From the NCBI GenBank assembly GCA_900547085.1, contig URFI01000021.1, positions 1 to 16,001 of the forward strand: a stretch of DNA of 16,001 nucleotides. Direction: 5' to 3'. The first letter of the stretch is position 1, and every line of letters begins with the position of its first letter. Positions 1-7,061 of the stretch are shown here, piece after piece. Under the pieces are notes generated by a model. The model did no database searches. It saw nothing but the letters and a program-made list of their open reading frames with translations, and was not told where the DNA came from. The position numbers and the translations under genes were made by a program. The stretch comes from an uncultured Prevotella sp. (GTDB lineage Bacteria > Bacteroidota > Bacteroidia > Bacteroidales > Bacteroidaceae).

Positions 1-26
1 GTACAACTAAAACATACAAGAACATT

Positions 27-359
27 ATGGTTATAGATTTCAATGATTTAGACGAACAGACCATAGAAGGTTTCAAAGGAGGTAAAGGCATACTTGTTAC
101 GCGCAACTTTGCGGATGATAAGTGCAAAATCATGTTGAGCACACTTAAGCCAGGCGCTTCGACCGGACTTCATACCCACGTTGATAATTGTGAGGTGGTT
201 TATGTCTTGGAAGGAACGTTGACGTGTCATGATGACGGAGAGGCAAAACAAGTGCAAGCTGGACAAGTTCATTATTGTCCGATGGGACACCAACATTATA
301 TGGAGAACCTTACTTCGTCGGATGTCCGTTATTTTGCCATCGTTCCAGAACATCATTAA
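27..359 (+). CDS. Small single-domain cupin protein
   Basis: A 110-residue protein made of one cupin beta-barrel. Both cupin motifs are visible. Motif 1 has H49, H51, E56 and G63 (GLHTH...EVVYVLEG). Motif 2 has G79, P85, G87, H90 and N94. H49, H51, E56 and H90 are the usual metal ligands, so a mononuclear metal site is expected. There is no signal peptide, so it should be cytoplasmic. Proteins of this size and type are often small-molecule binding or sensing proteins, or minor enzymes such as isomerases and dioxygenases; the substrate cannot be read from the sequence. Only 26 bases precede the ATG in this window, so its promoter and any upstream partner are not visible. A LuxR-type regulator follows 139 bases downstream on the same strand and appears to have its own promoter. 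The fold is confident, the function unknown. Confidence 0.85.
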   Translation: MVIDFNDLDEQTIEGFKGGKGILVTRNFADDKCKIMLSTLKPGASTGLHTHVDNCEVVYVLEGTLTCHDDGEAKQVQAGQVHYCPMGHQHYMENLTSSDVRYFAIVPEHH

Positions 360-460
360 GAATATGTTCCCAGCATAAACAGTCATGTATCAAGGCGACA
401 CCTTTGTCGTATGTACGGGACAAGTTGCTGATAGATACGAATGTTTGCTACCTGTATTCT

Positions 461-490
461 TTTGATTATGAGGAAAAATATTTAACTTTG
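461..490 (+). promoter_or_regulatory. Bacteroidetes-type promoter of the LuxR-family gene
   Basis: TTTG at 461-464 is separated by 18 bases from TAACTTTG at 483-490, matching the Bacteroidetes -33/-7 pattern. The predicted transcription start lies only a few bases before the ATG at 499, so the transcript would be leaderless or nearly so. The assignment rests on motif matching alone. Confidence 0.5.
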
Positions 491-498
491 TGGCTGTT

Positions 499-1110
499 AT
501 GACGGAAGGAAAGATTATCAATGGGCGTCCTCAACTGGCCATCATTGATTCCAACACGCTGGCCGTGTTGGGATTGAAGCAGATTTTACAGAATGTGATG
601 CCAGTCATGGACGTAACCACGTTCGGCTCGTTTGAAGAGCTGACCGAATGTGCCGTGGACTCTTTTTTCCATTACTTTGTGTCGATGAGCATTGTGTTGG
701 AACATCGTCAGTTCTTCCTTGACCGACAAAAAAAGACGATTGTCTTGGCTGCTTCCACTGATCCCTCCACCCAACTTTCTGGATTTCATAGTCTTTGTGT
801 CAATGTTCCGGAAGACCAGTTGGTGCGTTCGTTGTTGATGTTGGAACAAAATGCACACGGCGGGGGACAGCGTTTCCCATCTACACTGAAAACATTGAAG
901 ACTAAAATTCTGTCTGATCGGGAGATTGAAGTATTGTCACTCATTGTTCAGGGATATATTAATAAGGAGATTGCTGACCAATTGAACATTGGCATGACAA
1001 CGGTTATCACGCATCGTAAGAACATCATGGACAAGCTTGGGGTGAAGAGTGTGTCGGCTCTCACCATCTATGCGGGGATGCATGGGTATGTAGATATCAA
1101 CAAAATATAA
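499..1110 (+). CDS. LuxR/NarL-type regulator with degenerate receiver domain
   Basis: A 203-residue transcription factor. Residues about 11-115 look like a response-regulator receiver (QLAIIDSNTLAVLG at the first strand). However, the acidic pocket is reduced to D17, and no aspartate sits where the phosphoacceptor is expected after the third strand (around HYFVSMSIVL). Residues about 137-197 form a clear LuxR-type helix-turn-helix (LSDREIEVLSLIVQGY, NKEIADQLNIG, then the recognition helix and KLGVKS). It is probably a DNA-binding regulator that does not depend on standard phosphorylation. The ATG at 499 is preferred; an in-frame GTG at 490 overlaps the -7 box. It lies alone between a promoter and a terminator, downstream of a cupin gene and convergent with the phospholipase-D-like gene. 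No target can be named from sequence. Confidence 0.85.
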   Translation: MTEGKIINGRPQLAIIDSNTLAVLGLKQILQNVMPVMDVTTFGSFEELTECAVDSFFHYFVSMSIVLEHRQFFLDRQKKTIVLAASTDPSTQLSGFHSLCVNVPEDQLVRSLLMLEQNAHGGGQRFPSTLKTLKTKILSDREIEVLSLIVQGYINKEIADQLNIGMTTVITHRKNIMDKLGVKSVSALTIYAGMHGYVDINKI

Positions 1111-1129
1111 AGATGTACCCCGCCAATGT

Positions 1130-1165
1130 AGCGTCAAGAATCTTCTTGGCGTTGGTCGCTTTTTA
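1130..1165 (+). terminator. Hairpin terminator after the LuxR-family gene
   Basis: AGCG at 1130-1133 pairs with CGCT at 1157-1160, and an inner stem CAAGA/TCTTG (1135-1139 with 1144-1148) sits inside. A run of T follows directly (1160-1164). It begins 19 bases after the stop codon of the regulator. The stem has an internal asymmetric loop, so strength is uncertain. Confidence 0.5.
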
Positions 1166-1198
1166 GATCAATGGCACTTTTTAGGCCGCTGTTTACCG

Positions 1199-2458
1199 TT
1201 ATAACACGGGCGCTAACAAGTGAGCAAACCATCCACGCAGCTTCTGCCAAGGCGTTCTAAACTCATCCCAGCTCTTGGGAGTGAGCAGAAAACTATCTTT
1301 TTTGTCATTATCAAACAACTTGTCCAGCTGGCGAGTAGTGCAGCGATCAACAATCACAGCGTTTTCTTCATAGTCGAAATTCAGACTCCTGGCATTGAGG
1401 TTGGCACTTCCCACCGTGCAGAATTTGCCGTCTACCATAATCACTTTGGTATGGTGGAACCCATCCGTAAACATCCACACGTTGGCCCCTTGCTTCATCA
1501 GTTTGTGCGCGTTGTAGAACCCACAGTCGGGTGTTAAGGGAATATCGCTGCTGGTCGATAGCATAATCTCCACCTTCACACCTCGCTTGATGGCCTTCTT
1601 CAGTGCTTTCTTGATACCCCGATTCAGTGTAAAATAAGGATTAATGATTTTCAAACTGTCTCGAGCTGCATCGATAGCTCCCACATAGAACGCCCTGATC
1701 ATCTCGTTACTGATGCGCGGTTCACGGTTCACGATGCCTACCATCTTATCGCCTGACGTGCTGCAAGTGTCCGACTTGAGGCCTTTGATATGCCCCCTGT
1801 TGCGGTGACCTCTATAATATTTTGCGCCATGCACGTTCTGCTTAGCCGTTTTATTCCACATTTTCAAGAAGATGCGTTGCAGTTCGTTCACCGCTAACCC
1901 CTCAATTCTACAGTGCATGTCGTGCCATTTGCCCACCTGCCGGGTACCTTTGATGTAGTAGTCGGCCACGTTCATGCCACCCGTATAGGCCACCTCGCCA
2001 TCAATGACGACAATCTTGCGATGGTCGCGGCTCAGCACATGATTGATCCAAGGAAAGATGATGGGGTCAAATTTGTAAATCTCAACACCTTTGGCGCGTA
2101 TCGAGTCCAGGTGATGTTTCTTCAGTGGACGGTTGTTCGACGAATTGCCAAAGGCATCAAACAAGGCTCTTACCTCCACACCCTCAGCCGCTTTTTCTTC
2201 CAAGATGTCGAACAACAGTCGCGCAATGGAATCGTTTCTAAAGTTGAAGTACTCCAGGTGTACGCTACTCTTGGCTTGCTTGATGGCCAAAAACAGGTCG
2301 TCAAACTTCTCTTGTCCGTCCATCAACAGCGTCACACTGTTGTCATGTGAGAACCTCACACCCTTCTCTCGCAAGGTTTCAACGATGAGTGAGTCTGAGT
2401 TCTGCGCATCAACTGACGTGCAGGCGATGAAACATAAAATAAATAATAGGACTCTCAA
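1199..2458 (-). CDS. Exported phospholipase D / cardiolipin synthase-like protein
   Basis: A 419-residue member of the phospholipase D superfamily with two HKD motifs: H146-K148-D153 (HRKIVVIDG) and H336-K338-D343 (HTKVIMVDG), each followed by the usual GxxN/GSxN segment. In this family the two histidines form one active site for phosphatidyl transfer. The layout matches bacterial cardiolipin synthases, which condense two phosphatidylglycerols. Instead of the usual paired N-terminal membrane helices it has a short signal sequence (MRVLLFILCFIACTSVDA, then QNS). This predicts periplasmic export or, if C13 is a lipobox cysteine, a lipoprotein. It is the last gene of the kdsA-kdsD transcription unit, 20 bases after the kdsD stop, which points to an envelope role. 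A phospholipase or nuclease activity is the main alternative. Confidence 0.85.
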   Translation of the reverse strand: MRVLLFILCFIACTSVDAQNSDSLIVETLREKGVRFSHDNSVTLLMDGQEKFDDLFLAIKQAKSSVHLEYFNFRNDSIARLLFDILEEKAAEGVEVRALFDAFGNSSNNRPLKKHHLDSIRAKGVEIYKFDPIIFPWINHVLSRDHRKIVVIDGEVAYTGGMNVADYYIKGTRQVGKWHDMHCRIEGLAVNELQRIFLKMWNKTAKQNVHGAKYYRGHRNRGHIKGLKSDTCSTSGDKMVGIVNREPRISNEMIRAFYVGAIDAARDSLKIINPYFTLNRGIKKALKKAIKRGVKVEIMLSTSSDIPLTPDCGFYNAHKLMKQGANVWMFTDGFHHTKVIMVDGKFCTVGSANLNARSLNFDYEENAVIVDRCTTRQLDKLFDNDKKDSFLLTPKSWDEFRTPWQKLRGWFAHLLAPVL

Positions 2459-2478
2459 ATTTCAGTCAATGGGGGTTC

Positions 2479-3453
2479 TTATATCATGCACGAATAGTGG
2501 TCGACGACCCCTAACAAATGGTTGTCGCTGTCAACAACCAGTACCGTATGTATTTTGTACTTGTGCATGATGGTTTGTATCTCTGTGATTTTTGTGTTCG
2601 GTGAAACCGTTTTTGGACTCGTTGTCATGATGTCGCTTACCGTCTTGTCGAAGAATTGGGCTTGCCACTTCTCCATGGCACGCCTAATGTCGCCATCTGT
2701 AATCAGTCCTACCACTTTCTCGTTCTCCAACGAGACACCCAACCCCAGTTTTCCTTTGCTCACATGAATTATGGCTTCGCCCAGATGCATCTCTTTGGGG
2801 ATGATGGGTAGGTTGTCTGATCGCATCACGTCGGCAGCTGTTGTGAGCAACCGCTTGCCCAGTTCGCCACCCGGATGAAACTGTGCGAAGTCGTTTGGCT
2901 TAAAGTTTCTCACCATCATCAGGGCAATGGCCAGCGCGTCTCCCATGGCCAGTGCGGCCGTCGTGCTGCTCGTTGGAGCCAGGTTCAGCGGACAGGCCTC
3001 TTTCTCTACGCTGCATGTGATGTGCGCAGTCGAGTATTTGGCCAGCAACGATTTGGGATTTCCGCTGATGGATACCACCGGTACGCCCATGTGCAGCACC
3101 ATGGGCAGGAAGCGAAGCAACTCATCGGTCTGGCCGCTGTTGCTCAAGGCCAGCACCACATCGTCGGGTGTCATCACGCCCAAGTCACCATGGTAGATGT
3201 CCAACGGATTTATATAGAATGCCGGCGTACCCGTTGAAGACAGCGTGGCAGCTATCTTGGCACCGATGTTGCCACTCTTGCCAACACCAGTGACGATGAT
3301 TTTCCCCTTGCAGTTGAACATCATTTCAACGGCCTTTTCGAAGTTTTTATCCAGCTGTGGAATCAGCTCCAGCAGTGCCTGCGCTTCATCCTTGATGCAC
3401 TGTGAGGCATATTCTCTTGCATGTTTAAGCGATTCTTTCGTATTTTCTTCCAT
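2479..3453 (-). CDS. kdsD: D-arabinose 5-phosphate isomerase (Kdo pathway)
   Basis: A 324-residue KpsF/GutQ/KdsD-family enzyme. It interconverts ribulose 5-phosphate and arabinose 5-phosphate, the sugar KdsA uses to make Kdo for lipopolysaccharide. An N-terminal SIS sugar-isomerase domain (about 35-185) carries GVGKSGNIGAK and SNSGQTDE. Residues K59, H88, E111, E152 and H193 fall at the same positions as the residues described as catalytic in the E. coli enzyme. Two CBS domains follow (about 210-324, with DGDIRRAME and HTVLVVDSDNHLLGVVD); in this family they probably regulate activity. Length equals the usual family length, so the gene looks intact. It lies 27 bases downstream of kdsA in the same direction, which supports the biosynthetic isomerase over a catabolic GutQ or capsule KpsF role. 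Confidence 0.93.
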   Translation of the reverse strand: MEENTKESLKHAREYASQCIKDEAQALLELIPQLDKNFEKAVEMMFNCKGKIIVTGVGKSGNIGAKIAATLSSTGTPAFYINPLDIYHGDLGVMTPDDVVLALSNSGQTDELLRFLPMVLHMGVPVVSISGNPKSLLAKYSTAHITCSVEKEACPLNLAPTSSTTAALAMGDALAIALMMVRNFKPNDFAQFHPGGELGKRLLTTAADVMRSDNLPIIPKEMHLGEAIIHVSKGKLGLGVSLENEKVVGLITDGDIRRAMEKWQAQFFDKTVSDIMTTSPKTVSPNTKITEIQTIMHKYKIHTVLVVDSDNHLLGVVDHYSCMI

Positions 3454-3480
3454 GAATCTGTTATTATGTATGCGGTGCGT

Positions 3481-4236
3481 CTATTGTAGTAGTGATGCGA
3501 TAAGAGGTTTCAGTTTGTCCAATTCTAGCATGTTGGCAGCGTCACTTAGTCCTTCATCCGGTGTTGGATGGGTCTCAAAGAAATACCCCGTCGCCCCAAA
3601 AGCTTTCGCAGCGTGTGCCATGGCCGGTATGAATCTTCGGTCACCGATGGTTTTTCCCTCACCCGCACCAGGTCTTTGAACGCAGTGTGTGCAGTCCATA
3701 ATCACCGTTTTGACAATCTCTCTCATGTCGGGGATGTTCCTGAAGTCAACCACCAGGTTGTTGTACCCAAAGCAGTTACCGCGCTCGGTGAGCCATATCT
3801 CCTTGGCACCGCTCTCCATAGCTTTTTCTACGGGGTGCCTCATGTCTTTTCCACTGAGAAACTGTGCTTTCTTGATGTTCACAATTTTGCCGGTTGCAGC
3901 AGACGCCACCAGCAAATCAGTCTGCCTACACAAGAACGCGGGTATCTGCAAAATGTCGCACACCTCACCCACTGCTTCCGCCTGCCAGCTCTCATGAATG
4001 TCCGTGGTAATCCTCAGTTTGTACGTTTCTTTGATGTGGGCGAGCATTTGCAGACCTTTTTCCAGACCAGGACCTCTGAACGAATGGATAGACGTGCGGT
4101 TGGCCTTGTCAAACGAAGCCTTGAAGATGATGTTCGTACCGAGCTTCTGGTTAATCTCAACCAGTCGTTGGGCAACAGTGTCCAACAGTTCTTCCGATTC
4201 GATGACGCAGGGGCCTGCGATAAAAATGGGTTGCAT
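3481..4236 (-). CDS. kdsA: Kdo-8-phosphate synthase
   Basis: A 251-residue 3-deoxy-8-phosphooctulonate synthase, which condenses phosphoenolpyruvate with arabinose 5-phosphate, the first committed step to Kdo for lipopolysaccharide. Family motifs are present: AGPCVIES, FKASFDKANRTS, RGPG, TDIHE, QIPAFLCRQTDLL, NIKKAQFL, and TERGNCFGYNNLVVDFR. C10, H184, E221 and D232 match, with an offset of one, the metal ligands of the Aquifex aeolicus enzyme (C11, H185, E222, D233). This is therefore predicted to be the metal-dependent class, unlike E. coli KdsA, which has an asparagine at the cysteine position. It is the first gene of the operon with kdsD and the phospholipase-D-like gene. A good promoter lies just upstream, giving a leader of roughly 20 bases. 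Confidence 0.95.
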   Translation of the reverse strand: MQPIFIAGPCVIESEELLDTVAQRLVEINQKLGTNIIFKASFDKANRTSIHSFRGPGLEKGLQMLAHIKETYKLRITTDIHESWQAEAVGEVCDILQIPAFLCRQTDLLVASAATGKIVNIKKAQFLSGKDMRHPVEKAMESGAKEIWLTERGNCFGYNNLVVDFRNIPDMREIVKTVIMDCTHCVQRPGAGEGKTIGDRRFIPAMAHAAKAFGATGYFFETHPTPDEGLSDAANMLELDKLKPLIASLLQ

Positions 4237-4260
4237 AATCCGTCGTGTAAGTTATGTGTA

Positions 4261-4292
4261 CAAAGTTACAGAAATAGCATTTAATTGCCAAA
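4261..4292 (-). promoter_or_regulatory. Promoter of the kdsA-kdsD operon
   Basis: Read on the minus strand: TTTG (4289-4292), a 20-base spacer, then TAACTTTG (4261-4268), which fits the Bacteroidetes consensus. The kdsA start codon is 24 bases downstream of the -7 box. Confidence 0.7.
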
Positions 4293-4429
4293 GCTTTAAC
4301 ATTTCATTCGTTGTTCCTTGCCAGCTTATCTTGCAAAATTAAGAAATTTTCCGCATTTGGCCCCTCCTTTTCTGTTTTTCCATGCATATTTGTACGGCTC
4401 TTTTGTTGAAAAGGTAGCGTGTTGGCTAA

Positions 4430-4600
4430 AACCATCAGCTGCTTTCGTTTCAACTACATTATCTTAAAAGCCGGTGGCCTATTTTCTGTCCGTCATGCCC
4501 CACGCCTTTCAATCTCATTGACTTTGGTGTGCAAAAGCATTGACATTGGCCTTCAATCTCTATGCTATTGAAGACCAAAGGCATGGAGATTGCAACTCCT
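4430..4600. repeat. Intergenic inverted-repeat block with competing stems
   Basis: The 410-base stretch 4237-4646 contains no credible gene. Besides the kdsA promoter it holds this block. A 12-base inverted repeat (TTGGCCTTCAAT at 4546-4557 with ATTGAAGACCAA at 4567-4578, one G-T pair) surrounds a 9-base loop. A second stem (AATCTCTATGC at 4555-4565 with GCATGGAGATT at 4581-4591) overlaps it, so both cannot form together. A diverged direct copy of the left arm is seen at 4505-4518 (CCTTTCAATCTCAT), 45 bases before 4550-4563 (CCTTCAATCTCTAT). There is no T-run as in a simple terminator. It resembles dispersed intergenic repeats of Prevotella-type genomes, but copy number cannot be judged from one window. 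Confidence 0.5.
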
Positions 4601-4646
4601 TAGTCATCAAGTTTTTGTGGAGATGATTTGGAGGGGAAAAATAAAC

Positions 4647-6341
4647 CTATAAATTCGGATTACGCTTCACCATGAAATGGCCGAGGCGATGCCGATAGCC
4701 TTTCCTGTTGATAGACCGCAGCACATACATCCCTTCGGGCAGTTTTGACACGTCGGCATACTTTCCTTGGTATACACGGGTGGTGACCATGGTGCCTTGC
4801 AGCGATTCGATAAGCACGAACAGTGCATCCAGCGTCTGTCCCTTGTCGGGCAGTTGCAGGCGCTTTCCGTCACAGGGCAACAGCGTTGCCGGTGGAAAGT
4901 GGGTGGTCTTGATGGGTTTTTGGTGCGTTTGTAGCGGTTCGCTCTCGTTGCCATAGCGATCCATGGCCGTCACGGCGTACGCCATACCTTGTGCGGTAGG
5001 CACGCGAGTGGAGGTTGAGGGGATGCGGGCGGCCACGATGTTGCGCGCGTCATGAATGTCAACGGGAGCCTGCCGACTGGCATAAACGTTGTACACCAGG
5101 TAGGGAGCGTCACTGCGATCTTTCGCTCCCGACCAGCTCAACGTGGCTTTGGTGCTATCCAACCGGAGGCGGGTTGGCGGCATTGGCGGCGTTCTGTGTT
5201 GCCAGGTCATGGCTGGTACGAGTGCCGGATAGCGGGTAAAATCGTTTTCTGCGAAGTCGTAGATGCCCTTGGTGTTGTCTGTCAGGAACTTTCCTCTGAA
5301 GTATGCGTGTCCCATACCGTATTGTCTGACAACGTTCAGCTCTTGTTTGATGACGTCGATGGGCCAGTTACGCTCACTGGGCGACATGAAATAAATGCCC
5401 AGTCCAGGAACAATCATCTTGCCGTAACTCTCTTCTTTCCAGTTGATGGCGAAGGGAAAGAAGTTGTTATCTTTGAAGTACAGCATGGGGTAGAGCTGAT
5501 CCATCAGTCCTGTTTTGAGCCATCCTTGGGCATCTTGACACACCTTGGTGTAAGCGTTCCATCCCCGACTGGTATATCTGGGCAGGTCATCATACTTGCC
5601 AATGGGCGAACAACTCATCTTCACCCAGGGTTTAAGCCGCTTCACCTTTGCGTGAATGGCTTCCACGATGCGGGTGATGTTGCGGCGGCCTTCCGTTCTG
5701 TTGATGCGAAGGGGCCAGTTTTCGGGATAGCGAATGTAGTCGAGATGAATGCCGTCGATGTCGTAGTTGCGGGTTATTTCTTCGCAGATGGTGGCGAGAT
5801 AATCGGCTGTTTGAGGCTTTTCGGGGTTCATATAGCCATCGGCGCCAATCCTTCTGACCAGTCCGGGCTGCTTTCTCCTCATGGTTTTACAGCCCAACCC
5901 GTTCCATTTTCCCAGCGGCATGGTAACTACCCAGGCGTGCAGCTCCATGCCGCGGCGGTGGCATTCGTCAATGGCAAATGCCAAAGCGTCGTACCCCGGA
6001 CTTCTTCCCGGCACGCCCGACAGGCAGCCGTCCCATGGTTCGTGGGCAGATGGGTAAATCATCGTCCCCCTGATACGGGTTTGTAGCAAGATAGTGTTGA
6101 TGCCGGCACGCTGGTATAGGTCGAGCAGTTTTCGCAATTCTTCCTGCTGTTTTTCCTTTGTGTACGCAGTGTGTGCGTAGGTTTTAGGCCAATCAAGTCC
6201 GCCGATGGTAGTCAGCCACACAGCTCTCACTTCGCGTTTGGGCGAGGAGCATAGGGCGTTTTGCAGCAAAGGGGTGGTAGATTGGGCGGATACAAGAAGA
6301 GAGAGCGTTGCCAATATGATGGATAGTGAGAATCGTTTCAT
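4647..6341 (-). CDS. Exported GHL10/DUF187-type glycosyl hydrolase-like protein
   Basis: A 564-residue protein with a clear signal peptide (residues 1-19, ending SAQ). Residues about 36-380 form the TIM-barrel domain known as GHL10/DUF187 (YngK-like). The start is typical (REVRAVWLTTIGGLDWP), followed by INTILLQTRIRG, GMELHAWVV, and DIDGIHLDYIRYP at about 195-206, where acidic catalytic residues are expected. Enzymes of this group are thought to cleave glycans, possibly at envelope polymers; the substrate is not known here. Residues about 386-472 look like a fibronectin type III domain. The last 80 residues (including DVSKLPEGMYVLRS) resemble a type IX secretion sorting tail. It stands alone, divergent from a beta-barrel gene, with its own promoter. 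A long plus-strand open frame inside it (5052-6086) appears to be a shadow. Confidence 0.85.
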   Translation of the reverse strand: MKRFSLSIILATLSLLVSAQSTTPLLQNALCSSPKREVRAVWLTTIGGLDWPKTYAHTAYTKEKQQEELRKLLDLYQRAGINTILLQTRIRGTMIYPSAHEPWDGCLSGVPGRSPGYDALAFAIDECHRRGMELHAWVVTMPLGKWNGLGCKTMRRKQPGLVRRIGADGYMNPEKPQTADYLATICEEITRNYDIDGIHLDYIRYPENWPLRINRTEGRRNITRIVEAIHAKVKRLKPWVKMSCSPIGKYDDLPRYTSRGWNAYTKVCQDAQGWLKTGLMDQLYPMLYFKDNNFFPFAINWKEESYGKMIVPGLGIYFMSPSERNWPIDVIKQELNVVRQYGMGHAYFRGKFLTDNTKGIYDFAENDFTRYPALVPAMTWQHRTPPMPPTRLRLDSTKATLSWSGAKDRSDAPYLVYNVYASRQAPVDIHDARNIVAARIPSTSTRVPTAQGMAYAVTAMDRYGNESEPLQTHQKPIKTTHFPPATLLPCDGKRLQLPDKGQTLDALFVLIESLQGTMVTTRVYQGKYADVSKLPEGMYVLRSINRKGYRHRLGHFMVKRNPNL

Positions 6342-6372
6342 CCTGTCTGTTCGTTCAAAAGAATTATGCTGA

Positions 6373-6403
6373 CAAAGATACGGATATTTTTTCGGTTCTC
6401 AAA
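6373..6403 (-). promoter_or_regulatory. Promoter of the GHL10 hydrolase gene
   Basis: On the minus strand TTTG (6400-6403), a 19-base spacer and TATCTTTG (6373-6380) match the Bacteroidetes promoter consensus well. The start codon lies 31 bases downstream of the -7 box. Its -33 end nearly meets the candidate plus-strand promoter at 6413-6420. Confidence 0.7.
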
Positions 6404-6412
6404 TATATTATG

Positions 6413-6420
6413 TACTTTTG
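6413..6420 (+). promoter_or_regulatory. Candidate -7 box for the beta-barrel/recR transcript
   Basis: TACTTTTG fits TAnnTTTG. The -33 region about 20 bases upstream (TTTTCGG near 6389) is a weak match. If used, it gives a leader of about 145 bases before the ATG at 6570. Confidence 0.4.
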
Positions 6421-6438
6421 CAAAATACATCACTGCTC

Positions 6439-6533
6439 CAGCCGTAGCGTTCAATTTAGGCTGCAAGCAAGCATCAGTCTTGGTGCAGAAAGGCTTGTGT
6501 GTGCGGGGAAAAACGCTGTGAGCGGAGCCTTTT
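6439..6533 (+). ncRNA. Structured leader upstream of the beta-barrel gene
   Basis: Three stems are visible: CAGCC (6439-6443) with GGCTG (6459-6463); CTGCA..CAAG (6461-6471) with CTTG.TGCAG (6479-6488) around a 7-base loop; and GAAAGGCT (6488-6495) with AGCCTTTT (6526-6533). The first two share bases and are mutually exclusive. The last is terminator-like, but GAGGAG rather than a T-run follows. It matches no RNA family I recognise, and may be a cis-acting 5' leader rather than a separate RNA. Confidence 0.35.
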
Positions 6534-6569
6534 GAGGAGATGGAAAATATACTTACATAAAAGACTTTG

Positions 6570-7061
6570 ATGAAAATGAAGAAGCTATTAACAATGATTG
6601 CGGCGTTGCTGATGACCCTCACGGCCAGCGCACAGTTTGAACAAGACAAGGTGTATATCGGCGGCTCGTTGACTGGATTGAATCTGAGTTACAGCGGTTT
6701 GGACAAGCTCAACCTGGGAATTCAGGCGCAAGCTGGCTATCTTTTTGAGGACAATTTGATGGTTTTGGGCAATGTGAGCTATCAACATAGCGGATATGAG
6801 TCGGTTCCCGATTATATTTCTGTGGGTGTTGGTGGACGTTACTACATTGTTCAAAATGGCATCTATCTGGGCGTTAACTGCAAATTGATACATGCCAACC
6901 ATAACTACAACGATGTGATGCCTGGCTTAGAGGTTGGTTATGCTTACTTTTTAAGTCGTACGGTGACCGTTGAACCCGCCGTGTACTATGACCAGTCGTT
7001 CAAGAAGCACAGTGACTTTTCCACCATTGGCTTCAAGATAGGAATTGGCGTGTACCTGTAA
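6570..7061 (+). CDS. Small outer-membrane beta-barrel protein
   Basis: A 163-residue exported protein. The N-terminus is a typical signal peptide (MKMKKLLTMIAALLMTLTASAQ, cleaved after SAQ or a few residues earlier). The mature part of about 140 residues alternates polar and hydrophobic residues in short strands with many aromatic and glycine positions (QAQAGYLF, VGVGGRYYI, LEVGYAYFL, VEPAVYYDQ). It ends in a strand (FKIGIGVYL) like other small 8-stranded outer-membrane barrels (OMP_b-brl type). No catalytic motif is visible and the exact role is unknown. The ATG at 6570 is preferred over the in-frame TTG at 6567. Its stop codon directly abuts the recR ATG, so the two genes are probably co-transcribed and translationally coupled, although their functions look unrelated. 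Confidence 0.82.
   Translation: MKMKKLLTMIAALLMTLTASAQFEQDKVYIGGSLTGLNLSYSGLDKLNLGIQAQAGYLFEDNLMVLGNVSYQHSGYESVPDYISVGVGGRYYIVQNGIYLGVNCKLIHANHNYNDVMPGLEVGYAYFLSRTVTVEPAVYYDQSFKKHSDFSTIGFKIGIGVYL

Noticed and set aside
394..409. CGACA/TGTCG hairpin after the cupin gene, as a terminator
   Set aside because: Only five base pairs and no T-run on either strand.
5052..6086. 344-codon open frame on the plus strand inside the GHL10 gene
   Set aside because: It is antisense to a well-supported gene with signal peptide and family motifs. Its translation shows no known motif and no promoter, so it is a shadow of codon bias.
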